Below are positions 40,423 through 53,000 of a stretch of 64,000 nt of DNA, piece after piece. The position numbers and the translations under genes are program-made. The notes under the pieces were generated by a model. That model had not been told where the DNA came from. It searched no databases and saw nothing but the letters and a program-made list of their open reading frames with translations. Positions within the stretch are counted from its first letter, which is position 1. Each line of letters opens with the position of its first letter. The stretch covers positions 18,733,475 to 18,797,474 of the forward strand of contig NC_082612.1 of NCBI RefSeq assembly GCF_030936135.1, in the 5' to 3' direction. The stretch is from Gavia stellata. Taxonomy: Eukaryota > Chordata > Aves > Gaviiformes > Gaviidae.

Positions 40423-40448
40423 GGGTTGGGATGTGGGGGTTTTTTGGG
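40423..40448 (+). other. G-quadruplex-type motif
   Basis: GGG-TT-GGG-ATGT-GGGGG-TTTTTT-GGG fits the usual four-run pattern with loops of 2, 4 and 6. No gene is nearby, so any role is unknown. Confidence 0.6.
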
Positions 40449-43295
40449 TTTGTTTTTGTTACTGTAAAGCCTCAAGAGATTCCAGTGCAAATTAGGAATC
40501 TGAATGTCATTGGCATAAACCTTGAGGCCACACGGGAAGCATGTGGATCTGTTTTTGCCAAATTACATGCAATTGTTTTATTCTTTTCCAAGAAAATATA
40601 CAATTGATCATGTCCCCAGAACTTGTCTGTCTGAAGAACTGGAAGAGTTGCTAATGAACCTCAATGATCCCAATGACTTGGGAATTTTCTCTATCTAGGA
40701 GTGCCATCAGAACATGATGTAATGCAGATTTCCAGGAGCTTTTTGCCAAGCAATCAGGCAAAATGTGAAAATGGAGCCTGGTCATTTTACATCATGCACA
40801 TGACGGTACTTATGTCAAAGGCATATTCATTTTTCATGAAACATGGGGACTTCAAAGCAGTAGAACTTATCTATACAGTTCATGGTCTGAGATTTTGCCA
40901 ATGGATTCTAGCAGTATTTTGGGTTCATAACCACTCTAGGCTGCGTGAAACTGAGAGATCAATATGTGGAACTTGAAACATACATATATAAAAATGGCAG
41001 ACACTACTGCCAATGTCCTGCTAGAAGATGCACTATCTGAAAAGAACCTAAAATGAGGAGGATATGCAGTTTAAAAGGATGTGAAATTCATTTGACAGAA
41101 ATGTAGTTATGCCAGAGGCTGATTATTGTATAAAAATGATAACAGTAATATAAAGTAAGTAACAGCATGCCTTAATCTTGGCGATGGGAGATGGTACCTG
41201 TGGTGGTGATTAAATAGGACAGGCTGGTTAGTACTTGCTAGTGAGCGCACACATGCATCTAACCTTAATCTTTTCTCTACGCTATATAGTAACATGACAG
41301 CGATGCCACTCTGGGTAAAAGTTAACGCTCAGTCTTAGCCCTTAGTACCAACCTTAGCCCTTTTGCCAAACCACTCCAGCCCTCTCGGCGTGCTTTGAAA
41401 ACCTCTGCAAACACAGCAGTAAACACCCTGTCCAAATAACTTAAGGGCCAGAAATCAACATGTCTACGGAAATTGGAAATCCTAGCCCTGAGATAGCACC
41501 AATTATCAACTCCCCATGAGTTTTCTTAAAGAGATTAATGAGTGCATGTGATTTCAAGGGAGGAGCAGGATGCAAGACAAACACTGCTGCCATCCTCAAG
41601 GTTTATTTTGAGCTCCTCTGAAACACAGTAAGTTCTGTACTGACTGAAGTGAGAGCGCAGGTGAATCCCGACCAAAACACATTCAAAACTGTGAGGACAA
41701 CATCTCAAGCTTGAACACAAGCAAATATTTTGCCCTTTCGATGCGTGAAGAAGTGGTCATTAGACTGCCCAGCACAGCTCCAAAAGATACCGAGTACAAA
41801 CTAAGGATGCAGTTTGGCTTGAGCACTACATTTTCTGAGCAGCCAGTTAATTCAAAAGCTGTAACAGCTCTCCCTCCCCAGTCACGTCTAATTTTTAATT
41901 CATGTGTTATCGGTAGTTTCACAAAACTAGTCCGAGCCTGTGCTACTTCTGAACTTACCAAGACTGAAGACTTACTTTTGGGCACTACCTTTCTCAAGGC
42001 ATCAGGGACAATTTCCAAAGATCTTTTGGCACCTGAAGATTAAGACACAAGGTTTTTAGGCATCCCAAGGCAGCATCTAATACCCACCAGGCACTTAACA
42101 ACCCTAGAAGTCTAAGTATGGCCCCTCACTCCCAATCCCTTCCCAAAACCCCAGGCAAAATGTTTAACTTTTACACCAAGCCAACCCAGCTAAATAAACA
42201 GGTGGGTTTGGGACTTCAGTTGATCAGTGGTTTCTTCATATGGATAGCTTGAGAATTGACTACCTCCTAAACAAGATTCTTCCTCTCCCTCCCCAACAGG
42301 TATCACCATTATTGTCGAGCAAGGCAAGGAAGAAATTTCTGCTGCTGACAAGAGACCATGCTTCTGAATCCTCATCCCTTGCCCTCAGCACGAACCCAGC
42401 ATTAGGAGTCAAGTGCACCAGTGGAAGTTTGATTGCAGTTGTTGGAAAGGATTAATCCCTGCCCAGGCAGCCGACTTCCACAGTGCAATAATTAAGTGGA
42501 ACCATTGCATGAGATGAAGCATAGGGAAGAAAATTAGAGTATGCTGTGCGAGGGTTGTTTTGTGCTAGAGCTGTCCCCATATAGGTTTGCACTCCATCAC
42601 GCTCACTTTATGCAATGCTGTCAAGCATCTGGACTAATCCATTATCCTAGGATGAAGTGAGGAGTGAAATGATTGTTCTTCTATGTAACTAATTGCAGGA
42701 GATAGTGACTTGCTGTTGTGCGGGAATGGAGTTAGAGAGACAGAGCTCACAGGAAAGCAATATGAGAAAAATCAAACCTGAAAGTACATACAAACAACAT
42801 TCTTCAGTGACAAAACTTGTGCCTTCCTTTTGAAAAAAAAAAACCAAACATCAGGCATGACATTGCACAGCCAGAGAACATTAAAAAAAAAAAGAAAACC
42901 TATGTTACAGAAATGCCATGACAAAAAATATGGAAAGGTGGGAAGTCATGATGAGCAAAGCATGCATAAAAACCCACTGCTGTTCAGTAAAGCTCTGACT
43001 CATGTCAACAAGTCACTTCAGAGGCAGAAAGTCTTGGTATGTCTAAACTAACACTGACAGAGGGCCCCAAACCATAGGTGGCAGTGCTCTGGTAAGAATC
43101 CGCCTTTGAAAACTCCAAGAGCATCACGGAAAACTTACTTGTAAAAGGCACAAGTCCCCCACTCCCATTCTAGCTCAGTGCCAGGTCATCCCAAAAGCCC
43201 TCTTCACTACTAAATCAAGAACATTTCCACTGTTGTGTAGAAAGATGAAGTTGTAAGTTACCCTCCGGCCAATTCATTGCACAAGGATATAACTT

Positions 43296-43315
43296 GGGGG
43301 GGGGGGGGGGGGGGG
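43296..43315. repeat. Poly-G run (20 G)
   Basis: Twenty consecutive G followed by CGGCGCG in AT-rich surroundings. A length-unstable site, and also a place where assemblies often err. Confidence 0.9.
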
Positions 43316-44850
43316 CGGCGCGAGGAACAAACTACAAAACCCAATAAACCTTCCTGCAGTTGTCAGCTGAAAGACAGGACTGCTTTGCAAAGAAGTCTCT
43401 TTCCTGCAACATATTCAGTATGTGGCTGAATTAAGGCAACGGCCTCAAGCTTCCAAAGCAAAATTTCCTTTAGATTTCTGTGCAACTTGCTTTTATGTGA
43501 GATAACTCTGTAATTATCAGGACTTAGAAGCTTAAGCACGAAGATAGGACATGTATTCAAGGTATAGCTAAAAACCTCACTCCTGAGATCCATTGCTGTT
43601 TTAAACTGACATGACTCCAGTAAAACGAACCAAGTTATACTGGTGGAATAGTGTCAAGACATCACATGGCAGAACAATTCACAGAACTTACGGGTTATTA
43701 AACTCTCACGCTCTCTCAGAAATTAAAATCCCTACAAAGTTAGGTCTCCAAGACATGCTGTTCACACAGAATGTCATCTGGTGTGCGAGAAAAAAGTGGA
43801 TACAGTCCAGCCCATGAGTTGTACACTACCATGGCATAAGGACAAAACAGTCACTGCCACTGATGGGAGTGCTGGAAACATCTTGGAACTTGCTAGGGCC
43901 AGGGCCAGGCCAGGTAGCCCTTCCCACCACAGAGATGCAGAAACTGCAACTTGGCTACCACTAGCTGAGTTTCCACTCCTGTGCCATGCCTGGCCTACAG
44001 AGGAGAGGTAGGAAGCTGGCAGGGAGATTTCTCCGTGCCTCCTCACCGTGTTGCAGGGCAACTCCATACGCCCCCTGCCACAAAGGTTGTCCCATCCCCA
44101 CTCTGCAATTTGGAAAACTGAGCCAAGCGCTTGCCCACCCCATGCTATTTAACAGAAGTATCAGTCTTATCCATGGAACTATCATATCTTGTGTCTGTCT
44201 TGTATTTAAAAACAGTATCATTTTTCTTATTAGCCAAAGGGTAAGAAGAGGTCACACAAACCGTTATACAGCCTAAAAGCCAGATATTAATTTTGAAAGA
44301 CTAACAGCTTCGTGATCTGTACAAAAACCAACCACACCATCATTCCAGATGATGTCTTACATGCACTGGCTTCTCCGTAAAATGAATTTACCTTTTCATT
44401 ATTATTTACTGACTGTGCTTGTATTTCATTTGTATGGATTTTATCCAGCAAATAAGGGGGGAAAACCAGTCTCAGAAAATCTAATAAAAAGATGGAGACA
44501 GTGACTAATCATTGGAGTCTGTATCTTGACTCTTGAGGTCACATTCCTGCCTTTTTTATTATGTTCATTTCAGGCAAACAAAAAAACTCAAAAAACATTC
44601 TAGATAGAAACAAATTAGAGCTGGTAACAGCATAGACACATTCTTCAGGAGCAGCAGTACCAAAAAGCACAGCTGTGACAAAACCAAGAGCTCATCCTCA
44701 CTGTTAGGCTTGAACAGCTACTTTGTCATCCAAATCAACATTGAGAATCCCCAAGACGTTTTAGCAGCTTCCTAGTCCAACAGCGTATGCTCACACATCG
44801 CTGAGTCAAGATCTGTGTTTTGCAGCACATCCTGGCCTACATCCATGCTC

Positions 44851-45826
44851 CATGTGGTGTCCCTCAGTGGTCCGTATTGGGACCAGTACTACTTAATATC
44901 TTCATCAATGACAGAGTGGGATCGAGTGCACCCTCAGCAAATTTGCAGATGACACCAAGCTGAGTGGTGCTGTTAACATGACTGAGGGACAGGATGCCAT
45001 TCAGAGGGACCTGGACAAGCTCGAGAAGTGAGCCCATGTGAACCTCATGAGGTTCAACAAAGCCAAGTGCAAGGTCCCACACTCAGACTGGGGCAACCCT
45101 GGTATCAATACAGGCTGGGGGATGAAGGGATTGAGAGCAGCCCTGTGAGAAGGACGTGGGGGTACTGGTGGATGAAAAGCTGGACAGGAGCTGGCAGTGT
45201 GAGCTCGCAGCCCGGAAAGCCAACCGTATCCTGGGCTGCATCAAAAGCGGCATGGCCAGCAGGTCGAGGGAGGTGATTCTGCCCCTCTGCTCCGCTCTGA
45301 TGAGACCCCACCTGCAGTACTGCATCCATCTCTGGAGTCCTCAGCACAGGAAAGGCATGGACCTGTTGGAGTGGGTCCAGAGGAGGGCCACAAAATGACC
45401 AGAGGGGTGGAACACTTCTCCTGTGAGGGCAGGCTGAGAGAGTTGGGATTGTTCAGCCTGGAGAAGAGAAGGCTCCGGGGAGACCTGATTCCAGCCTTTC
45501 AATACTTACAGGGGGCTTATAAGAAACTTTTTAGCAGGGCCTGTTGTGACAGGACAAGGGGTAATGGTTTTAAACTAAAAGGTAGATTCAGAGTATATAT
45601 AAGGAAGAATTTTTTTTTTTTTTTTATGATGAGGGTGGTGAAACACTGAACCAGGTTGCCCAGAGACATGGCAGATGCCCCATCCCTGGAAATATTCAGG
45701 GTCAGGTTGGACGGGGCTCTGAGCAGCCTGGTCTAGTTGAAGATGCCCCTGCTCATTGCAGGGGGGTTGGACTAGCTGGCCTTTGAAGGTCCCTTCCAAC
45801 CCAAACTATTCTATGATTCTGTGAAA
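44851..45826 (+). mobile_element. CR1 LINE, longest copy (about 975 bp), 5'-truncated
   Basis: It runs from late ORF2 (CAAATTTGCAGATGACACCA) through the ORF2 end ([20 protein letters not shown], then [29 protein letters not shown]) and the 3' UTR to the tail CTATTCTATGATTCTGTG. ORF2 is broken by frame changes, for example near 45150, so it is inactive. A run of 16 T at 45610-45625 replaces the normal short T stretch, a local slippage expansion. The 3' UTR type differs from that of the 12.7, 16.3 and 26.2 kb copies. Confidence 0.93.
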
Positions 45827-48800
45827 ACACCGTATTATACCACAGACTGCAAGATCTAACTGAAGTTAAAAGTTGAGGCACAATTGCATATAAAATCAGG
45901 CTTCCTTAGTGCTAGTACTGATAATTTTTTTGTATATCCAACAGCTACTTATGTCCAACATCCACAAAAACGAGTAACTAGGAACCTCCTTCTAGGCCAT
46001 TAATACTAGTACCTTGGACAAGGTTTCATAGCTGAAGTCTGCTTTCATCTTCGTTGTGTGTCTTTAGGGTGTTCTTTGGCTCTTTCCTTAAATACCTCAA
46101 TACTGCTTAAAATCCTTCCCATTCCTCAAATGAGAATTTGCAGATTGGATAATATCTGGACTGTCCCATTCTTGAGAAGTACTAGTGAAAACAAAAAAGA
46201 GCAGGAATACATCACATTTGCCAGCCCAGTACTTAAAGCCTTCTACAAGTTACATCAGATAAATATTGGGGGGAAGACCTAAATCTTAACCAGGAACCCC
46301 TATCAATTTGTTGAGTAGTGGAGAGGACAAGGACATTTTTAAGTACCTTAAATCTCAGGATAAAACATAATTTAGATTTTGGCCCAGGATACTGAGTTTT
46401 TCATAACAAGTTTCCAAGGACTCTCAATTGGAATATTTTCATTAGTCTCCTTCATGTCAAGCATGAGTTTTCTGTAATGAAAGCCTGCATATGTTTAACA
46501 TATTAGAGGCAGAGCAACTTAACAGGATACAAACAGAACCCTTGGCTATACCCACTATGCTCAAGGCAGAAATAGCATGTAGATTTCAGCAACAGGAAAA
46601 AGAATTAATGACATTTGAATTTGATTCCATGACCATCTTTAAAACCAACTACCTGGGTTTTCCACCCAAAACCAGTGAGGAACGTAAGAGTTTTGTCAGA
46701 TCTTCAAAGAGGGCACCTCTTCTCTAAACTCAAAGGTCTTCCTCTAAATCTAAACAAAAATAATATGTACTTAAGTCCTTAAATAAGAATCAACGCTCTA
46801 TGCACCCAGCACCAGGAACTAAGACTTCAAGTTCAGCTGCTGCATGGATTTCTTGAGCTGTCTCTACTGATCCAACCCAATTCAGCTGCAACATTTCCCA
46901 GATCTGCCAGAGGAAAAGGAAAAAAATTGTACAAAAAGCTTTGCAAAGGCAGTAGAACGAAGACAGTAGCTTAACTGGCATTGAGCCAAATGCTATTTTA
47001 CATTCACTGTCCTTTGCTATTAGCCATTGTGGTATATATTGCTGCCGTATAAAAATACTTCTTCAAAGTTAATACTCATTTCCAAACCACTCAAAGAACG
47101 TGGATCTCATGTCTGTAACAAATTTGGGATATGGTCCAGAACCATCTATTAGTAAGTCACCATTGCTCACACAGCCTCCCTGAACACAACATTTTCCAGA
47201 GATATACAAGAAGTCTAGGGATATAACACCAAAAACCTATGCAGTCTTGCCAGGAATGGAGTCAAAGAACAAGCAAGACAACATTTTGCTTAGTAAAAAA
47301 ATAGAAGCAACTGCAGGTTCAAGAAACCATCAGCTTATTCATTCGCCTACGTCTCTTCTCATGGCCATACAGATATACTTTACTCATGCAGTCCTTAGTG
47401 CCACTCATACAGCTAATCTACATGTTTTCTTGATAAATTCTCTCCAAAATAAAGCAGTTTTTGTTTAACAATGAGTTCAGTAGAGGCTATTTGTAAACCT
47501 GTTGAAGTCACAAAATTCCATTTGGCTTGCCAGACAACATTTCATTACAATGTCACTGTATTACCTTATTGTCATCATCCTTTGACTTCGCAGGTCTTTT
47601 TGCCTTAAAATAGAGTTTTGCCTTAAGCGAGAAGCAAACCGCAGTCTTCAGCACTTTTCCCAAAGTTCACAATCCTGTTGCTGTAAACATGAGCACCTAA
47701 CAGGGCATCCCAGTGAGTGCAGTTAAGATTTCAAAAGCCACTGCAGTTCAATTACTGATGATCAACTCCAGAAGCAAGAAGAAAGCAGAGGGACATCGGC
47801 CCATAAACTGACTGAAGATTCACTTAGGAATTATATTTAAGCCTTCACTAAAAAACAATTCTTGGTCCATCTACAGAGGAATATATCAGATCTACACGTT
47901 AGAATAAATGTTTTATATATATTCATACACACCAATATTTATATGTAATAGTTTTTAAAATGTGTTACCTAAATTGTATTTTATTTTAGGTGCGTATGCA
48001 CGTGCACACATGCAGGCATGTTTTTAAAAAGGTAAATTGTCCTTACAAAGCTTCCTACCATGAGTGCAATCCAGGAAAACTCAAGCTCACAGCTAATACC
48101 CGTAAGTTACGACAAACATTCATTAGCCCAAAGCTTGCATGACCAGTTCATCTTAATAGTAATAATATAACCCAGTTCAAAGTTGAATGAGGTTCACATT
48201 AAGCAAGAAACCTTTGCTGTGTCTCACTTGTCTTACCACTCTAACCCTTTTAATATAAAAAATTTTGTTCTTAAAGGCCTGCCATGCTAAACCTGAAAGC
48301 ATTTCTCTAAGGAACCCTTCCCAATATTTTCTTCCAAGGTCACATACCTCCAACAGGCTTCACAACCAGATTTCCATGACAAAGTACAATATACTGCAAG
48401 CCTATATAATATTCAATGAATAAATGTATTTGTCCTTGTGGAAGTGCATGGACTGAGGGATAACGGAAAACAGATCAGGAACCCTTTTTTGGTGGGAGAC
48501 TATGTTCTAACAGATTTTTTAAACTTGATTATCAGCTGTGGAACAGTAATTATCTTTTTTCAGCATTAAATTGAAAATCTCTTTTCTACAGGAAAAGACT
48601 ACTTACAAATGAACTCAGTTTGTTACAAATTTAGAAGCTCATAGTTGTTTTCCAGTTAATTATAGATTCATTAGTTGAGTCTCCCTGATGTGACTTCATG
48701 TTGTCATTTCAAGTTCTGTCTGCATGACGAGTCACTCCCACTCTAGAAAGGATAAACACTAAGCCATAGATGTTCCTTAGAGTCCAAGGAGCAGGGGGGG

Positions 48801-48913
48801 AAGGAAAAAAAGTCAGGTTAGAAATCAGTAAGAGCTCAACTACAATTGGTCCTTTATGTCCTAGTGACTGAAATTTCCATGACCCTAATTAACTTCCCAG
48901 GAAGTGTAACTGT
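45827..48913. other. Intergenic between the CR1 copy and the GPAT3 3' end
   Basis: No repeat or gene recognised. AT-rich, with a short alternating CGTGCACACATGCAGGCATG tract near 48000. Confidence 0.55.
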
Positions 48914-49963
48914 TTTATTTACATACACATTTAGAGAAGGGTATAAATGCCACACAAGACCCATTAGAAATATAGAATTTATTTCTCTTTACATTCAGAC
49001 AGCAATGTATTGCAGATTTGAACATGCCACATCTTGTATCATCGGTGACTTATGGATCCTATGTTTATAGTTGTGATAGCTATTGCTAGCCCAGATCAAC
49101 ACAAAATGTGTTTCTGGAGTGGCTCTTGAGATCTTTAAGCCATTAGCAGCAATTTTTGCAGAAGGGTAGTCTTGAAAACCCACTTAATAAAATTTCATCT
49201 GGTCATAGCCTATGTTATCCAGCTGCTTACTGTATCTTACCTTTACAGCTCCAGATCTCAAGAAAGCAATTTTGACAGTAGCAGCGGACAAGGAGATTGA
49301 GGACTTGCCCCTTATCTTCCCTCAAGTAGCAGTTCTCAATAAAGGCAATACCATGTTATAAGGCCACCAAATTCCTCATGGTCCGTGAACTGTGCTTTTG
49401 GCAGGGCAGCTCCTTTCCCATTCTTTAGGGTCTGCAGCCCTTGCTTCCCTTGCGCCCTTGCATATCCAGGTGCAAGCTACAGTTCTGACAACATCCTAAA
49501 ACATGATTTAAGTCATCTACAACTAAAAGTCTGTGAGCAACAGGAAAAAAGACAAAATCGTTATCTTTAAAGCTTCAGAGTACCATGAACAAGAGGTATC
49601 TTCATAACCAGTGTCCTGACAGCATCTGTTCAGTGTACTTCCCTTCATCCTCACAAGCTCAGGAAAAACCATGGTGCTTTTTTCCTTTTGTCTCTTAACC
49701 CTCCACACATTCAGCTAGAAAATGCCAGGAGCTGCAGTGCATCATCACATGAAGATGGGGCGGGGCAGGGGAGTGAGAAGAGTGAAAAGGGAGGGAGAGG
49801 TAGAGACACTGCCCTTGGCAGGCTCTGCACCAGCCATACAGAGAATATGCATACACGTGATGAGGGATGTTGTTGCTCCAGTTTTTGTGGCTTTTTTTTA
49901 ATTAAAAAAACATTATTCCTGCTAAGGCTGGTTGTGCAAAAATTAGTTTTCAAGAACCACCAT
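48914..49963 (-). promoter_or_regulatory. GPAT3: Probable GPAT3 3' UTR with two AATAAA signals
   Basis: Downstream of the stop codon there is no further coding match. Canonical AATAAA on the minus strand occurs at 48983-48978 and 48919-48914, which would give a 3' UTR of about 1 kb. An ATTAAA at 49902-49897, only about 60 bases after the stop, is a weaker alternative. The UTR end is an inference; no transcript evidence is available. Confidence 0.45.
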
Positions 49964-50090
49964 TCAGTCTGACTCTGTTCCTGTAGACAGACTTCCTATT
50001 GATCCATTTCTCACTAGCATCTTGCTGTAGTTTTTCTGCTGTTCTTCTTTGAAAGTATCTTTGACTTTCGCTCGTTTCAGACCTCCATCC
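49964..50090 (-). CDS. GPAT3: GPAT3 last coding exon with stop codon
   Basis: 127 bp of coding sequence. The acceptor is GTGTTCCAG|GGAT. It encodes DGGLKRAKVKDTFKEEQQ, then KNYSKMLVRNGS and a tail IGSLSTGTESD before TGA. Up to the NGS the match to human GPAT3 is close; beyond it the tail is longer than the short human ending (NGSLS). Confidence 0.95.
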
Positions 50091-53000
50091 CTGGAACACA
50101 GCAAGAGAGAAAAGTAACCCATCATGACTGTTACCACTATTGTTATCAAACCATGTATTATATTATCTTAGTCAACTCGAGAGTCTTAACCTAAAAGATT
50201 ATTAAGAAGGCTTTTCTTCAGAACTTCTAGAACATCCAGGTTTAAAAGCATGCTCATTAAAACATCTACCTTAAGCCATAATGCTTACGCAGTCCAAATT
50301 TTGAGTTTAGCCTGTTAAAGCAGCCTACTCATGTTGGTAACAGGTTGCATCTACCATAGAAATCTTTGCCAACCTGGGGTGCTATTTCCCTAGGCTGTAG
50401 AGGCAGCCAGTCTTGTGCAACACTATAGTTGTGTCTCACCTTACATCACTCAGAGGGCCAGCTGGGCCTCATAGTTGAATCCATTTGCCTGTTCTGTTCA
50501 TCAGAATCTTGCTCTCATTTGCTTCATACAGCCCTATGAAATCTAGGCACTATGTTGCTATGCACTGAGGTAGGACATGAGAAAGTCAGAGCAGAAAGCC
50601 TCAAGCCCTGTGTTTATTTTTTGTTGTTAGTCAGTTGTGCCAAGTAACTTCACTTCTGCTCCTTAATCTCAGCATGAGTCTCAACATGAGTAACAACTGT
50701 GAAGGGGACCTCTTCAAAAGCATCAAGCCTTTAGGTGAAACTCACTGCATGAGAGCTACGTGCTCCAAAGACTTCACACATTTTTTATTTTTGCTTTCAC
50801 ATACACATATGTTCATGTGGAGCTACTCCCTCATTTTCTCCCCAGTGGAATAAACTTACGTTGAATGTTATCTGTCAAAACTACAGGAGGGAGCACCTCT
50901 CAATCAAACTAACAACAGATAGTCCATGAAGTCTAACAAGGATGCCATCACTCACCAGGGAAGTTCAGTCAGTCCTCCTTGGCGAGCAATGGCTGACTTC
51001 ACTCTGTTGGCAAACTGAACAGCGTCTTCACCTTCCTTCAAGGGTCATAAATTCAACATAATCAAAGCAGAGAGAAGTGAATTGAAACAGATTTCCAATA
51101 CTTTTCATCTACTGCCTCATCAAATTAGCTCACTGCCAAACAATCCATCCCTTACCATGCCAACACAATCTGATGTTTCGATGTGATAATAATTTAGCTC
51201 ATTTTTCCCCTAAAGTGTTGAAATTAAGGGAAATTTTGCTCCAACAGGATGGAATATTAACAGCATTGCTACTGCGAATAGCAGTACATTTACTGCTATC
51301 CTTTGCATATTTGATGCACTGCTAACGGTACCGAGCTGCATCAGGAAAAGCTAAGTCCAATCATACATCAAAGTCAACACTAACAGAAGTCCAGTAAAAA
51401 ACTGATTTGGAGACATGGGGTGGATAGGCGTTTTGGGAAAAAAGAGTAAAGAGAGGCACTTGCAGATACAGTCAGGTTCTTAAACAGCGATCAGTCAACC
51501 AGATGCTAGATTACCTTTCTAAACATTGGTGGCATGTACCACACATTGCAAACAATGGCCCAGCTCGTCATTATTCGCAGCAGATAGCTGACGATGTTAT
51601 ATTTGCTGCTGTTCCAGAACGCATCTCCAAACTGAGGATCATACTGTAAGGGATCACAAAAACAAATGATAAAACCCTTTCCCCACAGACCGTCGTGGCC
51701 TGCCTCGGATCCGAGGTGGATGATTTCAGTCACATGCCAGAGTAAGACAAAATTCACAACTGACACGTTCGCTTAGAATGAGGCTTTAGAAAAATTAGCC
51801 TGTGCTTACTAGTGCTGCTTGTGATTACATGACAGAACCAGCAGCAGATGTCACCCATTTGCCTGAACAGCCAGAAAAGCTAAGTGTGCTGCGAGCTGCA
51901 TGCTCCTCTTCCCTTCGGCACTGGGAAGGACTAGCTGATCTCCCTTCCTTCCAGGTTTCTGGAGGAAGAAGCTGACCCCACCAGGTCCAACCAGCCAGGC
52001 TCCATAGGCTAAAGGACTCCACTTTCATTTCAGCCAGTTATACTCTAGGAGTCATCCACAGCGTGTATCCAATTGCCAGAGCTACTGTGCTTTCATTAGC
52101 AGCTGTACTGAGACAGCTTCCTACCACCCTGACAAAAACAGATCCCAAACTGAAATTCAGCAGCCAGCTATTTCCACTTACTTTGATTGCAACAGGATAG
52201 ATTGTCCCTCCTATTTCAAAGCTCCCCTTCTTGAACATCATCACAGATGTATTGTTTATGCAGGTGCCTGTCCAAAAGAGAAACTCAAGTCATCACTTCA
52301 CACAGCCTACCACATTTCAGCAGCAACACTACATCAACATACAGGTCTTATGCTCACTGAGGAGCACACGCAGGCCCTTTATAGGTAAGGTTAAGCACCT
52401 CTCCCCTGCTTGCTTTCATTCTTTGTCTTACGACTGGCTCCCTGAATGAAGCCAGAACATGTGTGAGACAAAAAGCACAAGGCTGAGGTTAGATCTGTAG
52501 GACAGTGAATTGATATTCACAGAGCAAAAGAAACAATCTTCCCATTCTTCTGCCTACAGCTTCTGCCAGGAGACCCGGCAGCCAGGGACAGTATTGTGTT
52601 GTCGTCGTGTAATCTCATATTAAAGATGAAAAATAGGAATGGCCTAATAAAAATCTAAGCCAGAGGTGAAGATACATTTGAGCACCAGAAGCCATGAAAA
52701 GAGAACAGGGATGACATCTATACTGAATGGAGATAAGGAGCAGTTCAGCTTCTTACCTTCTGGAAAAATTAAGATTGGGAGCTTGCTCTTATCCGCCACA
52801 TGTTCCCTGAGTCTGTGGAAGCAGAAAGAAAGCTTAAAAAAAAATGCCTTTCCACTCTTCTTTCCCCAGGCAGGTGCATTAAAAATATCTTTACCTACAA
52901 CACATTTGTTTGAAACCGAAGCATTTTACTAGACACTAATTTGTACCTGCCTTTCTGTTTCTGACAAATCTGAAGCTTTGTGCAAGCCATCCTTTAGGCC

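Larger units (their letters stand above)
26567..44850. other. Long intergenic stretch, no gene seen
   Basis: About 18 kb with no CR1 or LTR that I can recognise, a notably repeat-poor interval for the window. It holds the candidate elements at 28.1, 31.3 and 37.3 kb, the exon-like stretch at 28.7 kb, the G-quadruplex motif at 40.4 kb and the G run at 43.3 kb. The longest frame (34432-34866, plus, 144 codons) is unrecognised and low in complexity towards its end. Confidence 0.55.

Noticed and set aside
41683..42043. Overlapping open frames on both strands, about 110 codons each
   Set aside because: No recognised protein on either strand; simultaneous opening on both strands suggests a chance lack of stops.
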